Origin: Chondrus crispus
Taxonomy: Eukaryota; Rhodophyta; Florideophyceae; Gigartinales; Gigartinaceae
Direction of reading: 5' to 3'
Assembly (NCBI RefSeq): GCF_000350225.1
Contig: NW_005179049.1
Span: 126,547-190,546 of the forward strand
DNA: 64,000 nucleotides
Each line of letters starts with the position of its first letter. The first letter of the stretch is position 1. Positions 8,661 to 21,323 of this stretch are shown here, piece by piece. The notes below the pieces were generated by a model that saw only the letters and a list, made by a program, of their open reading frames with translations, did not search any database and had not been told where the DNA came from. The position numbers were made by a program, and so were the translations under genes.

Positions 8661-11541
8661 AGTATAACTGAGACGTCTTCAACGGTTGTGTTTCTGAAAG
8701 CGACATCCACTGTCCCTGTTTTAAAGACCTGTTGATACTGATTGATAAACAAACCGCTTGTCCAGGCAGCCAGAATGAGGTCTTTCGTGATAGAGCTTCC
8801 ATTCACTGGAAAGGTGTAGCGAAGGAACTTCAGTACTTTTCCATAATATACATCACGGAGGTGCCCGTGTTCTGTAGAGAACTCTGCCGCGATGTACCAA
8901 TCTGACCGAGTCATTTCACGGCGATGCCGTCTTGCATTGCTCACGCCAATGATCTGCCAACCATCACCAACCGGCAGGGAGACTCGGCCATAACACCATA
9001 TCCCATCCTCCTCGACCGCCGCACTCGCTTCCGACTCAACGATGCCTTCTGCTCTGGATATGAAAGCAGCGAGGAGCTTTCTAGTCCCCATTCTTGCGTG
9101 ATATGCATCGTTGAGTGATTCTCGATCGCGCGGGAAGAGCAGCTTCAAATCACTCACTTCAGTCGCATCATCCCTAGCTTCCCCGCCAGCACCTCAGTCA
9201 TTCTTCGAATCGAAATGGTTCCTAAAATATATATTGACACGCTCGGTCATTTTGGCTGTTTCATTCATTGACTCTGCCGCCAAGATCGTGGCGTGCAGAA
9301 AATGCTTGATAAAGCCAATGAAGCGCTCCATCCAAAATTGACTATAGTTAACCAGGGGTCCACATTGCTCAAAGATCCAACCGAGATGAACAACGTCGTG
9401 AACTGTTGATTTACAGACCCCCACTCTCCTCACGTCACCTCGGTAGTACAGAGATTCGAACCCGCAAACAAAGTCTATTCCAAGCTGCTTCATTTCGTCC
9501 ACTTGCTTTTGCGACATGACGGGTCTGCGAGACAATTCGACCAGTTGAGAAAGAAGGTACAGATTCCGGAGATACGACTGAGGCAGAATGCCATCAAAAA
9601 CTATCATGGCAAAGTTCGATAAGAACTCGATGCACTCCGAGGCCTTCCAATTTGAGTAGTGCGCGGTATTACGGGGTATATCAGGGAAAGCAGACTGGGC
9701 AGTACCTTTCCGGATCGCATTCATCTCCTCATCTACTTGCCGCCACTGTGAAGGGCTGAGTATAAATCGATCATCGCTACGATAGGCTTCTTTCAAATGA
9801 ATGCATTTACCCTTGGAAATGTCCATCATTCCTTGCAGATGTTCATCCAGGTGTGCATTAAGTCAAGAGGGAAAGAGATGTAAGGATATACAGAATGTAT
9901 GGAAAGCGGTACAGTTCTCCACTTTATCCCTGTTCGTTTTCGGATTCGTTCCCGTTCGGCATTGGAGATGTATGGGTCTTCCAGCTGAGAAAGTGTCAGC
10001 GCGGTGCCCTCCGCCGCGCGATAAGTGGGTCTTCGGGGATGCCACAATATCCTGAACTCTGTAGGTGCTCTTGAGCCCTCCTTGGGAATTCTGAAACCAT
10101 TAGGGTCGTCTTCTGGAGGAACGAGAACTGTGCATTGGGTAAGGTAGTACATGTGGTTGTGGAAAGGGCTCCACAGGCCGGCTAAGACACAAGATCTGCA
10201 GGGGCATCTTCCTTTGTGTCCGGCTAATCCGGCTTGCTTGTTGACAGCAAGCTTGTCACCAGTTTGATGGATGACGTGGACGCGAACCTTTCGCTCAACA
10301 CCATCATGGAAGTAGATGCTTGTGCCGCCACATTTGTTGATTTTCCGTATTTCCTGATCCAAAAGTGTAAACCATGTGTCTATGAATTCAGGCTCCTTTG
10401 GACCTTTCACGAAGCCGAGCGGAATGATGTTCTTGATGAGATAGCGCATGCTCGAATCCAGATTACAGTTCAGGGCGGCAATGGGCCAGCAGTTATATCT
10501 GTGGTTCTCAAACGTTTGGAACCCATCCGTACTTGGTGCGATGAACACGTCGTACTTCACAGCATCATACCCACCGCATTCCTGTACAATCCGGTGATAT
10601 AAGTTGCCATCACAAAATCTTCATAGTATCGTCCACGGGATTGACCACCCTCCGCTGCTACTCGCCGGACTAACTTCTCTTGGTGATATGAGAACACTTG
10701 TTTGCAGTCCTTTTCATCGGCCGCCCACGCTTCAATCCTTTCGAGGAGCGGGAGGTACTCAATATAACAATATCTTGAGCAGTGCCCTGTTCGACGCATG
10801 ACACACAACGCAGCTCTGGATTCTGAAGAGCCCCGCGACAGATTTAAGGAGCATGTGACGTCTACAGGCAAGGTAATTGATTGTTGAGAAGTTTGTATAC
10901 TTGTCAAAGTTTCGCCGCAGCTGGCGTGCCATGACGGGGGCTTTCAGTTCCGTAAGAATTGAGTCTTGCGCTCCAAGTGTCAGGCCGTGTTCGAAGAAGA
11001 TCTTGATCCACGCACGATTTCGCGTGACCTAATCATCGAATCGATCCGCCGCGCTGGCTTGTGTATTTCCCTTTTCCAATTGCTTTGAATCGGATGCTGC
11101 ATGTCCCCCTTCGGAGAATTCCGAAGCTTCAGAACTGTGGATTGCTCCGCTGCTTTGAACAAGCAAATCACCGACTGGAACTACATCACGATTTGGTAAG
11201 GTAACAATACCAGGTTCATAATTGTATGCATCCTGTGGCTGATAGGCAGGCTCAATATCATTATGATGTGATTGAGAGTCAATCAATGCGGGACCATACT
11301 GTACGGGTATGTCACAACTGTTTTCCTTTCCAACTTGCTCGATAAGACTACTCCCATTGCTTGTACGAGAGTCTATTATCTCGTTACCAATTGAACCGAT
11401 AAATACACCTGCGCTGCCATTAAGCTCCTCAAGTTCCGCTCCATCGCCGTACGGAGTATCTGAAATGACACCATCTAACTCGGTCACATCCACTACACTG
11501 ATGCTTTGAACAACGTCCGCTTCATCTTCGGTTCCCAGCAT
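8597..11541 (-). pseudogene. CACTA (En/Spm) TNP2-like transposase, decayed
   Basis: Read on the minus strand, the pieces are: an acidic Ser/Glu-rich N-terminal part (11541-11029); a segment with YLPLLERIEAW and YEDFVMATYI (10907-10557); the transposase core (10560-9826) with STDGFQTF, NCWPIAALNCNL, a lipGP-like FVKGPKEPEF, GHKGRCPCRSC and FPLDLMHTW; a DUF4218-like part (9829-9194) with HYSNWKASECIEFL, LLSQLVELSRRPVMS, GPLVNYSQFWMERFIGFIKH; and a C-terminal part (9157-8597) with GKVLKFLRYTF. These features and their order match the TNP2 / DUF4218 transposases of CACTA DNA transposons, which cut and paste the element. The pieces are in different frames, so at least three indels or unrecognised introns separate them. 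I could not find a convincing pair of CACTA terminal repeats. Confidence 0.7.
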
Positions 11542-12103
11542 TGAATGTGCCCTGACATCGTCGCTCGTAAAGCCGTATGGCGCACTTCCATGGCCACCTT
11601 CACCCGCAATGTCGACTTCGAGCTGAACCAGGTTTTGGGAAGCGGAGTTATGGGTTTCTGAAACCCCATTTGACCTATGTCCTTGTGTAGAGGATGCCTG
11701 GGTCTCACCAGAAGAAAGCAGGGCCCGAAATTGTTCCTCTTAGCGTTCGGCAGAATATATTGGACCGTTTCCTAACTCTGTAAAACCACCCTGCCTCCTT
11801 TGCGCATTTGCAATTCGTCTGTGTCTTCTCATTGTGCTTCGTGCAACCGGCTTTCATATATGGCTGCATTTGCAGCGATATGCTAATAGACAGATGAACT
11901 TGTGTTCCGAAAGATTCATTTTGTAGATCGGGAAGGGAGTTAGATAGATAAACGTCTTAGATAGTTGTGGAGACTTAGATCATGGTAGTGAAAACATACA
12001 GTTGCCGGTGCCACATCTCTGACGTCAGAAGAAACCTAGAGATGCGCAACGTGGCTTCATCCTGCGTGGTACGATGTGAGAACGAGTCGAAGAGGGCTTT
12101 GGT
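11542..12103. other. No gene recognised
   Basis: This interval lies between the N-terminal end of the CACTA transposase remnant and the insertion site of element G. A TAGTG (CACTA on the minus strand) occurs at 11984-11988 but has no clear partner on the other side. Nothing else is supported. Confidence 0.45.
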
Positions 12104-12108
12104 CAGTT

Positions 12109-12700
12109 TGTGGTACAATTCCACACGGCGACCCCCGGTGGGAGATAAGAACCGTCGAGACGGGCGGTTACTACTGTAGTAATCGTGCACGCGCCCTCTG
12201 CAAGCACAGTAGTACCTCCACGGCGTACACGTGGCACAACCGTTGGTGCCGGTCGTGGCCACGGGCACGTGTGCGACCCGTCCGGTAAGTAATTAGCAAT
12301 TGGTGGTTGATGGCACAAATTAGCCAATTAGTACAGTAGCTGGTATACAGTATGTAACAGCTACTGTAGCGGGACAGGTGTCCTGGCGTCCCACTTAGGA
12401 GTTAAGACCGGGGGCACCTGCCCCGTTCCAGTAAACGGGGGCAGACTCGCCTCCCTTCCCTTTACGGCTAAGTGCTATCCCGTTCCGGTTTCCCTTTTAG
12501 TCTCAGGCTTCTAACCCGTGACCGGCCGTCCGGATCTAACACCACCGACCGGCTGCACGTCACTGGCCACGTGAGCCTTCCCTTTTTTCGAGTCCTTCCG
12601 TACGGTTTGCGTTTGCGCGTGGGTTACCCAGCGGCGCGCGCTCCTTTACCTCTAACCCCCCTCGTTTCCGAGTGGTCGGGACGAAGGTAGTTATACCACA
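12109..12700 (+). repeat. 5' LTR of element G
   Basis: The LTR is 592 bp with ends TGTGGTA...TACCACA. It matches 39593-40187 over its full length with scattered substitutions and short indels. The left flank CAGTT is the target duplication. Confidence 0.92.
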
Positions 12701-12703
12701 TTT

Positions 12704-12721
12704 TGGTACTCTTGTGGAGAG
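12704..12721 (+). promoter_or_regulatory. Candidate primer binding site of element G
   Basis: TGGTACTCTTGTGGAGAG begins three bases after the 5' LTR. A start with TGG complements the CCA end of a tRNA primer. The tRNA itself is not identified. Confidence 0.5.
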
Positions 12722-12834
12722 CATAACTGCAGAGGTTGAGCCCGCACTGGATCGCCAGCGCGAGCAATTACCGATCGGATTGAAAGAGGTCGAAAATCAC
12801 CGCCTCGATCGCCAGTGATCATCGACGATGAACC

Positions 12835-15275
12835 GTGCGGACTCCGCCGGAGAAGATACCGCCTCCAGGCGAGCAAGTACCCGCAGTGGCAGAGGCGCAC
12901 AGCGCCCCGGATCGACAATCCAGAAGCTCTGCTACGCCCGTCGTCTACCAGGGGCCAGAAGACCCCTTCCGTTTCGGACACCACCGCCGGGCTACCGGCT
13001 GGTGGGGGAACCGCGTGCAAGTACTTTACGACGCGTTACTCCCGCGACTACAAACCTGGATGAAGGATTTTTTCGCTGAGGAACTACCTCAGGTCGTCCA
13101 GGTTTGCCTCGACCGAACGGCACCAATACTGGTGGCGGAGCATGCGGACACCGCGCTCCCCGCCCTGCTGGACGACAAGATCGCCCCCTCGTACGCGACG
13201 AGGTGGTGGCAGCGCTCGCCGCGGAGGAGGACGAATCTCCGACCACATTGGCTCTAAAGAGAGCTATTAGCTCCGCCGTGGCCATTTGTCTGGAAACGAC
13301 ATTTACCGAAGCGGGAGGCGCGGTACAGCCGCCGGCGCCGCGCCGTGAAACCGTTCCGGACTCAAGCTTTAATATCGCTGATCCGATCGACGCCGTACCC
13401 GGGATTGATAGGATGGACCCTCACCCGGAGGGCAGAGCCATCTATCTCCCAACCGTTCACGGTGCTACAGGGAGGACCACAGAAAATGTCCTCCCCATAC
13501 TCGCCGGTACGGGCGACCCCCGCGGGACAGACATCCGCCTGGGGCTCCCCGAGACAGAGAATCCGGACCCGCACCGGTTGAGCAGAAGACGTGCACCCGG
13601 CACGCACAGGACCGAAGCGGAATACACCCGGTATTCCGAGGCAGAAGACCCCCGTCACAGGACGGATGAAGACCGCGAGGAACGCCGCTGGCGATACCGC
13701 GATAACTGCGTGGCACGCCACGGGCGATACCGCGATCCCGGAGGGGGAGGATACCCCTCCGATGATGACCCATCCGGTTCGGAAGACTCTCGCAGGCGGG
13801 GCCACAGGGCACGCCGCGGTAAAAGCCGAGACCAGCACCGGCAGGACCCGTCCGACTCGGAATACTACCACACCGAGTCGGATGAGGGGCGTCGTCGCTC
13901 AAGCAGACACCGCCGGGCTCCACCGACGGGCGACGAGAGACGGCCCACGGTAATCAGGCCCCTCAATGATCTGTTTACCAAGGCCGTCAACTACAAGAAC
14001 TACCGCCTGGAACGGCGTAGCTCGCGCTACGACTCCACAGTAGCGCGGCACATTAACCGTTACCGGAAAAAACTGGACGTGCAGATGAGGTCCCACACGT
14101 TCAGCGGTCAAGATCCGATTGCAGTATTGGGATTCCTCGCACGCCTCAAGATGGCGTGCGACCACAACGGGATTACCGAAGGAGCCGCCGTGTGGCGCTT
14201 CCAATTCTACCTGACCGGGCAGGCTCACGCCTTACTCCAGTCCCGTCTCAATGGAAACACCATGGCGGTTGACGTGAAGCGGCGCGAGCTGCTCCGGACA
14301 TACCCCCAGGTGGTCAACTTTCTGTTGCGCACCTATGCTACCGACGAGGTAATTTCCGAAGCGGTTGGGGACGTGACCTCCTTCCGTCAGAGTTCAAACA
14401 TGACAGAGGAGGTCTACAGTAACCACCTCTGGGACAAGGCCCTCCGATGCGGTACGGTGTTCTCCGACCGGCGGTTGAAGTCCCTATTCGTCGAGGGGTT
14501 ACTTCCCGCCACGTGCGCGCAGGTCCGTAATTACCTCGCCACGCACCCGGATGTGGATTACCAATCCGTGGCTCGATACGCGCAAGCGATCGGGGAAACT
14601 AATCGGGCTTCCCGCCGGCAGGGGAGGTCAGCCATGGCATCCCGGGAGTCGTCCGGAGCGGCTAGAATATTTGACCGCACAGCAAGGACGGGGCCCGTGC
14701 TGTCGGTTGAGTCGGCATCCGACATCCTGACGGCCGGGGGATTTGCTGAAGAAGCAATCCTGGCCGTGACGGACCAAACCGCCACGCCGACCTCGATGAG
14801 CTCGCCACCGACGAGTTATTATCCGTCGCCGGCAGCCTTGACGGCGGCCGCCCCGGTTCCACCCGCCAACCCTGGCGACGTGCGCACAGGACTGTGCGGG
14901 AGGCAAGGGCAGGATCCACGCGTCCGGTTCTCCGGCGGGAGATTTCCCGGACCGCCACCGTGCCGGTTCTGCCTTGACACCACGCACCGACAAGAGGGGT
15001 GCCCCGTCGTTGCCGATGCGGGCCTGCGGGCCAAGCTTGTGGAGGCACGAGAGGCCAACTACCAGAAGCTATGCATCCGGCAGGGCCTCCGCCCGGGATC
15101 CCCGTTCAACTGCCAGGCGCCGTCCGCTTGGAGAAACCAGCGTCCGGCGGCCCCCGCGGGCGTGAACGTGATAGAAGAGCCGCACCAAGGCCCTACCGAA
15201 GACCACGTGGCGCAAGCCGCGGACGAAATCCGCGAGGACTTGCTGCTGACGGGGGAAGCCGGGGAGGACGCGTAG
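12835..15275 (+). pseudogene. gag: Gag of element G (one frameshift)
   Basis: The N-terminal part reads from ATG 12835, with a helical stretch around VLYDALLPRLQTWMKDFF. A frameshift in the C run near 13183-13190 moves it into the long frame that ends at TAG 15273-15275. The middle is Arg/Glu/Asp-rich and low in complexity (about 13560-13960). The capsid-like Gag core is at about 13950-14620 (LNDLFTKAVNYKNYRL, FLARLKMACDHNG, FRQSSNMTEEVYSNHLWDKA). A zinc knuckle CRFCLDTTHRQEGC (C-x2-C-x4-H-x4-C) lies near 14960-15003 and would bind the element's RNA. Protease follows in a different frame. Gag would form the cytoplasmic virus-like particle. Confidence 0.85.
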
Positions 15276-16442
15276 AGGCGACGACGTCTCTCCCCGTGCC
15301 CAGCCTCAGAATCTTAGGCACCCCCGATCCGGCTGCGCAGCCGGGTAACCGAACGGAAGTCCAGGCCATCTGCTTCTTCAAGAAGCAGAATTACAAGATC
15401 TCCGCGACGGTTGAACAGAAGCAGGCGTTGATGGTCGCCATCACGCCAGTGCTTGACTCAGGAGCTGGCCCGAACCTCATCCATTTACGGTGTGTCGCCG
15501 AGTCGTGGCGACCATCGATAAAAACCGGTTCGGAGCCCAGCGCTCATCGACGCGTCAAACCGCGCGACGAAGGCACCAGCGGAAATCCCCTTGCTCGTCC
15601 GAATCGGTGAGTTTGTGGTGCGCATCCCGTTCCTGGTAGTCACGAGCCTCGCCGTGGACTGTATTCTCGGTACCACCTTCCTGGATCGCCACGTTAAGGC
15701 GATCCTCCCACCGCAACGGAAGGTCGTGTTCCACGACGCACCACCCGTGGCGTTGGTCGGAACAACCCCCTCGAGGCACGACCGCAAGATGGCCTCGAGG
15801 AGCACCGCACAAAAACTACCGCCGTCGGATAAACCCGAACGGAAGCAGGTGGCGTTCCCCGCCAACACACCGTCACGGAAGATCCGCCTCGTCAGAATGG
15901 TGACAATTCCCCCGATGACGCAGGCCATGGTGAGGGTCGCCACGCTGGTGGGGGGGCTATGTTTTTTACAGAACTCCCCAAAAACCGCGCACAAGAATTT
16001 GACCCTCATGGCACAAGGGGTCATGGATGTTGTCCCCGAAATACTGTTCTCGGTAATGCTCAGCAATTTTGGGCACCGCTCGGATCACATCCCGAAGCAT
16101 ACCGTAGTCGGACTGGTTCTTCCGTCGCCCACTCACACCCTGACCCTTGGCCACTCGGCCGCGGAAGCGGCCGAAGCTAAGGAAGGGGGAGGGTTATTTA
16201 ATTCCAACCTCTCAACCGCAAAGCATGGCGCGGAAGAAGCCGCCGACAACCGTACGGACAACGGTGGGGCTGAATAAGCCACGCCGCCCAAGGCGCACCT
16301 CGGGGCGGTTGAAACGGATAATCCCGAAGACACCGCCGCCCCTTAGGAGGACCCTAACGCCTGGCAGGAGGACGTCCACATCGGTGCCGAGGACGAGGAC
16401 GTACGCTCGGAGATCCTCGAGGTACTGTCCGAATTCAAGGAA
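15276..16442 (+). pseudogene. pol: Aspartic protease region of element G, broken
   Basis: The protease starts in a frame different from Gag. The active site VLDSGAGPNLI (D-S-G) is at about 15449-15481. A frameshift near 15575-15590 leads to the second half, with the hydrophobic-hydrophobic-Gly motif CILGTTFLD near 15661 (ORF 15591-16277). Stops follow at TAA 16275 and TAG 16344, but the same frame stays protein-like (AEDEDVRSEILEVLSEFKEM) into the RT. The protease would cleave Gag and Pol during particle maturation. At least one frameshift and two stops make it inactive as it stands. Confidence 0.8.
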
Positions 16443-17884
16443 ATGTGGACCGGCCGGCTGGGAAAAATCGGGGTCACGAAGCACCGGATTGAGCTCAAGC
16501 CCGGTGCTCGCCCGATTTACCAGGCGCCTTACCGCACCGGACCAACCGCACGGGAAAAAGAGAAGACGGAGATCGATCGCATGCTCCGGGCAGGGGTAAT
16601 CGAACCCGCCACGGCCGAATGGGCAAGCCCCGTGGTATTCGTCCCTAAAAAGGATGGTACCATGCGGTTCTGTGTCGACTACAGAAAGCTCAACGCAGTC
16701 ACCGTTTGGGATTCCTATCCGTTACCGAGGATGGACGAGTGCATCGATTCTCTCAGCAACGCTACTGTCTTTACCACGCTGGATTGCAACAGCGGGTATT
16801 GGCAAGTACAAATTGCCGTGGAGGACCGCGACAAGACGACGTTCGCGTCGCACTGCGGGTTGTACCGATTCGTCCGCATGCCGTTCCATTTGACGAACGC
16901 CCCCGCTCCCTTTCAGCGGGCCGTCGACATCATACTGTCGCGGGTAAAATGGGAAACTGCACTGGTCTACCTAGATGATGTTATCATCTACTCCAAGACC
17001 GTAACGGAACACGTCGCGCACGTCCGCGAGGTTCTACGCCTACTGCGGGACGCGGGCGTGTCGCTGAAGCTGTCGAAGTGCGCCTTCTTCGACACCTCGG
17101 TTACCTACCTGGGACACGTGATTCGACCAGGCAGGTTGGAGATCGAGCGCGGCAACGTGGTCGCCATCGAGCGCGCTCGACCTCCCCAGAACCAAACGGA
17201 ATTGCGGTCATTCTTAGGAATGTGCAATGTTTACCGCCGGTTCGTGAAGGGCTTCCCGAAGATAGCCGCTCCGTTAAACCGGAAGACAGGCAAGAACCAA
17301 CCCTTCGAGTTCGAAGTCCTGACCGATGAGGAATACGAGGCGTTCGTGAAACTGAAGAAGCGCCTCGTGTCCCCACCGATATTGGCCCTACCCCGTTACG
17401 GAAAGAAGTACACCCTGGATACGGACGCATGCGCGTACCAGGACGGCTGTGCCCTGCTACAGGAGCAACTGGACGGCGACCGTCTACCGATCGGTTATTG
17501 GAGCCGCGCTCTCACGGACGCGGAGAAGAACTACACCACTACCGAGAAGGAATGCCTCGCCGTCGTGTGGAGTATTCTCACGCTTCGACCATACCCGTAT
17601 GGGAATACGTTCGACCTCCGTACGGATCATGAGGCCCTCCGCTGGGTTCTCAACCTGGCGGATAGCTCCGGCCGGCTAGCGCGCTGGCGTCTCCGCCTAG
17701 CCGAGTACGACTACGACGTACTGTACCGACCGGGTATTAAGCACCATCTCGCGGATGGTGTATCACGCCTCCGAGTTGACGGCGCAACCTCCGAACCGGT
17801 TGACGACGAGATCCTGTGTTTCGCGGTACAATGGCGAGAGGAGGAGCATAACCCCGGCCAAGGTACCGTAAAATGGGAGACCCT
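16443..17884 (+). pseudogene. pol: Reverse transcriptase-RNase H of element G, uninterrupted but cut off by a solo LTR
   Basis: The ORF is continuous and ends by reading into the inserted LTR (stop 17906). RT motifs in order: VIEPATAEWASPVVFVPKKDG, RFCVDYRKLNAVT, YPLPRMDECID, FTTLDCNSGYWQV, a slightly altered MPFHLTNAPAPFQ, and the catalytic YLDD near 16970. RNase H follows with TDACAYQDGCALL, EKECLAVVW, RTDHEAL and HHLADGVSRL. It copies element RNA into DNA and removes the RNA strand. The integrase that should follow in the same polyprotein resumes at 18845 after the solo LTR. Confidence 0.9.
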
Positions 17885-18844
17885 TGTGGTTCAATGCGCC
17901 TGTTAGGCAGAGACCAAGGTCCCACGGTCCAACACAACAACAGCAACAAAAACAACAACTGCCAACGGCACAGCGCTACGGAGTGTTCGAAGCTCCCTGT
18001 CCTCTTTAAGCGGGTTTGCCGCCCGCAGTAGCTCGGATCCCTGATAGGGGGGGGCAAAGAGAAGGGCCCAGCCCGGCATAGGTAAATGGTGGTAGAGACT
18101 TGTAAAGGCAACTGCTCCACGAGTTCGAAGGGGTGTTTAGGTAAACCGGGTCCGATGGGTTGTAAATCCAATGCTCGAAGAGCGCCTTGTACACCTTATA
18201 CCCTTGATAAGGTCTTCGACGGGGACGTCGCAACGTAGCCCGTCGGGAAAGAAGAAAACGTAGCAGCGCTACACCGTCGTACTGCCCGATGGCAAAGTAC
18301 CAACAACGGATCGGTCGCCACCAGACTCCGATGGAACCAACACTGAGATAAGCGCCACTGGTGCACCAACACAAAAGCCCGATGGCAAATGACGTCACGT
18401 TGCGGATCGCAATCCTACAAGGTGGGACCAACTCAAGATTAAGGGAAATTAAGATAAAGAAATAAAGGAAAATTGATAAGGAAAAAGGGGACCCCCGAGC
18501 GCAAAGGATAAAGTAATCTGTAGTTAAAGGGAATGTCTTGTAAAAGACGGACTTCAACCAAGGCGATATTCAACTCTGGCAACTCGGGTTACCTTTACTG
18601 ACTTGGTCGTCAGAGGGCTAAGGTATATATCGCCCCGCCGGAGCCAGCACAGTAGCTCGCGGCGCTAGATCCTAGATCTAATCTAGTGTCAGCAAAATTA
18701 ATGTTAACTAATTAACTAAATAAAATAATTAAAAATTAAAACTGTGCAATTATTCACACGTGTGTCCCCCAACCCGGACTACTTTTCATATCCAAATATT
18801 TTCCTTTCTTTTCACCCCGGTTTCCAGGTGCGTATTGCACTACA
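17885..18844 (-). repeat. Solo LTR (family of element E) inserted between RNase H and integrase of G
   Basis: The sequence begins TGTGGTTCAATG (degenerate) and ends ATTGCACTACA. It is flanked by ACCCT (17880-17884) and ACCCC (18845-18849), a five-base duplication with one change. It is a full-length relative of the LTRs of element E in the same orientation, and the reading frame of G pol resumes at once on the far side. The strand is given by comparison with E, whose primer site and purine tract fix the LTR direction. A TATATA-containing stretch lies at about 18620. Confidence 0.88.
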
Positions 18845-19936
18845 ACCCCCGTCGACCCGGGGAGAGCTGAGCATGCGTTCGCGATTATACCCGAAGAACG
18901 CGACGTCTCATCCGTAACGGTGGAAGAGTTCCTTCGGGAACAGGCCGAGGACCCCTTCTGTAGGGCGGCCGCCGAGACCGTGGGGAACCCGGACTCGCGT
19001 TACGACGTTGATCAATATGGGTTCGTCGTCCGCAAGTCCCCCCTCGATGGGACCCTGCAGCGGGTTGTACCGAAGCGGCTCAGGGCGAAGATATTGTACC
19101 TCGCCCATCATCCCCGCCTGGAAGGACACCCGGGCGGTACGAGGATGTCTTATACTCTCCGGCAGGAATATTATTGGCCTCACATGGCCAACGACGCCTT
19201 CAGTGCCGTACGGAATTGCACCTCGTGCGCCGCCACCCGGGGAACCCTGGTGCAGCATCAAAAGGACCTCAAGCTATTCCCAGCGGCAGGGCCGCTAGAT
19301 TTCGTCGCCATGGACCTGCTGGGACCTTTACCGAAGACGGCGCCCGGGAATCGCCACGTGCTCGTCATGACCGACCGGTTCACCAAGCTGACGCGCAGTA
19401 TTCCGTTACGGACCACCACCGCGTCGGTTGTGGCTAACGCCTTCTTGGACAACTGGGTCTACGTATACGACGCACCACGTTACGTGCTAACCGATAACGG
19501 ACCGCAGTTTGCCGCCAAGTTCTTGGACGCGGTGTGTGCCCTTCTGGGGGTGAGGCATTACCTCACTACCGCCTATCACCCCCAGACGAATGGGCAAACC
19601 GAGCGGTTCAACCGTACTCTGGAACAGCGCCTCCGACATTATGTCGCGGAGCATCAGAGGGACTGGGACGAATACATCCAGCCCCTGACCTTGGCGTATG
19701 ACACGCAGGTCCACCGGTCGACGGAGACAACACCGTTCGACCTGGTGCTGACGCGACCACCGTCCGGTTCGGCACTGCCTGGTACTGTACCGCAGGATGC
19801 CGTTTCCAACACGGAAGACCCGAGGACCCCGGTACAGTACAAGCCCGCGACGCTGCATAAACTCCGCGACGCCCTTGAGCGCACGCGGGTGAAAACTAAC
19901 CGCGGCGCAAAGGCGATACAAGGCCGACTTCGATAA
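18845..19936 (+). pseudogene. pol: Integrase of element G
   Basis: The frame is open from the end of the solo LTR. The zinc-binding HHCC domain has LAHHPRLEGHPGG and CTSCA (about 19096-19230). The catalytic core has DFVAMDLLGPLP (first Asp, ~19300), LTDNGPQF (second Asp, ~19490) and HPQTNGQTERFNRTL with the catalytic Glu (~19580). The frame is lost at about 19925-19936 and continues in another frame as the C-terminal and chromodomain part. Integrase inserts the DNA copy into the genome with a five-base stagger, consistent with the target duplications seen here. Confidence 0.88.
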
Positions 19937-19940
19937 GAAG

Positions 19941-20423
19941 GTGCGTTTCCGTCCGGTCATCGAGGTGGGAGACCTGGTCTATGTCGACCGCCCACCTCGG
20001 CCATTGACGAGTACCGAACGGGGAGACCTGCCAAGTAATGACGGGGGATCCTCCGTCAAGCTTTTACCGAAAACGGAAGGCCCGTTTGGGGTCCGATCCG
20101 CTACGGAGACCACAGTGGTCGTCGATCAAGACGGGGTCTCAAACCGCGTGAGCATCGACCGAATAACCCGGATGCTGCGTGGACCCCGCGACGTCACTGT
20201 GGCCGCCCCGACCCAGCCCGTGGCGGACGGAGAACCCGAACCCGTCCCGGAGTATGTGGTCGATCATCTGGTCGGTCACCGGGAGAACCGCACAGGAACC
20301 CAGTACAAGGTCCGCTGGTATGGCTACGCCCCCGTGGACGATACTTGGGAACCCGCGGAGGGACTCCCCCAGGCCTTCATAGACTGCTTCTGGCGCACCC
20401 AGGCGGCAGCACACCACCGCTAA
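19941..20423 (+). pseudogene. pol: Integrase C-terminal domain and chromodomain of element G
   Basis: After a frameshift the frame gives the GDLVYVDRP motif of the integrase C-terminal domain and a chromodomain at about 20245-20390 (YVVDHLVG, YKVRWYGYAPVDDTWEP). Chromodomains mark the chromovirus branch of Ty3/gypsy. Pol ends at TAA 20421-20423. The antisense ORF converges from the other side, ending at 21324. Confidence 0.88.
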
Positions 20424-21323
20424 CACCGCACTGAGCAACCCAGCGCGGGGCGGGAGGATCCCGCGGAGGACCTCCCACGGGCGGCGGCCAATCGCCACAG
20501 ACGCACGCGGAACCCCGCGCGCGTCACCGCAAACCCCGCGCCGGAAGACCCGGCGCAGGAGGGGGCGAGGTCGCCACAGACGCACGCGGAACCCCGCGTG
20601 CGCCACCCCAATCCACACACCGGAATACCCGGCGCGGATGGGGGCGACTCCGCCGAGGGTCTCCTCCATGTGGCCACCACCCGTTTACGGCGCACGCGGA
20701 TCCCCTGCGTGCCACCGCTCGAGCCGTATCGGATGGACCGGCGCGGAGGAAGCTGACCCGCCGGCAGAACAACCTGACGCGGCGGTGGTCAAACGGCGCG
20801 GCACCCCGGTAGACACCCACTGCCGAGAGATGGAACCCAGCGCGTAAATACTGTATGGACACGACCTCGCCGAGGCTCCAGGGCACTGCGGACCACGAGG
20901 TGCGCGGGGGGCATACACCGCCCGGCACGTATGGCCGCTGGACCACGGCGGCGGTTCAAGACGCCTCCGATCCTCGGGGAGTACCCAATCGGAGTTCGTC
21001 AATGCGCTGAAAAAGCCACCCGCCGCGGGGCGGTAAAATCCGGCCTAGATTACCTACCGGGCGGACGCCCTCCGGCGTCGCCGGGGTAGCTGGGGGACCC
21101 TTCCCGCGACCACTTGGTACACTCACCGCGCGGAGTCTCGCCAGCATGAGCCAGAGGGTAACCCGGCCGCCATGATAACGACCGGCGCGGAGAGACTACA
21201 GTACCAGGCGGGAAGGGCAGTGAAGGAGAGGAAGAAGAAGGAGAACAGGGGGCAATTTACTGGAATGGATGGGACCTGGTCCCCGGAGGCGGTTCGCTAC
21301 TCTCCCGGCCTCCCCTACTGGCA
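20424..21323. repeat. Convergent pol/aORF interval of element G with hairpin-forming repeats
   Basis: About 900 bp lie between the two convergent reading frames. Units of about 80 bp contain GCCACAGACGCACGCGGAAC (20494 and 20577) and end in a hairpin with arms CGCACGCGG / CCGCGTGCG; a third, weaker copy lies near 20690. Other short inverted repeats (CCGG...CCGG) occur between them. From about 20750 to 21323 I see no repeat or gene. The position matches the hairpin arrays of element J, but the sequence is different. Confidence 0.6.

Noticed and set aside
7203..11988. CACTAC near 7203 and GTAGTG near 11983 as terminal repeats of the CACTA element
   Set aside because: The left copy falls in a His/Asp tract of an ORF, similarity ends after about ten bases, and no 3 bp duplication is seen.
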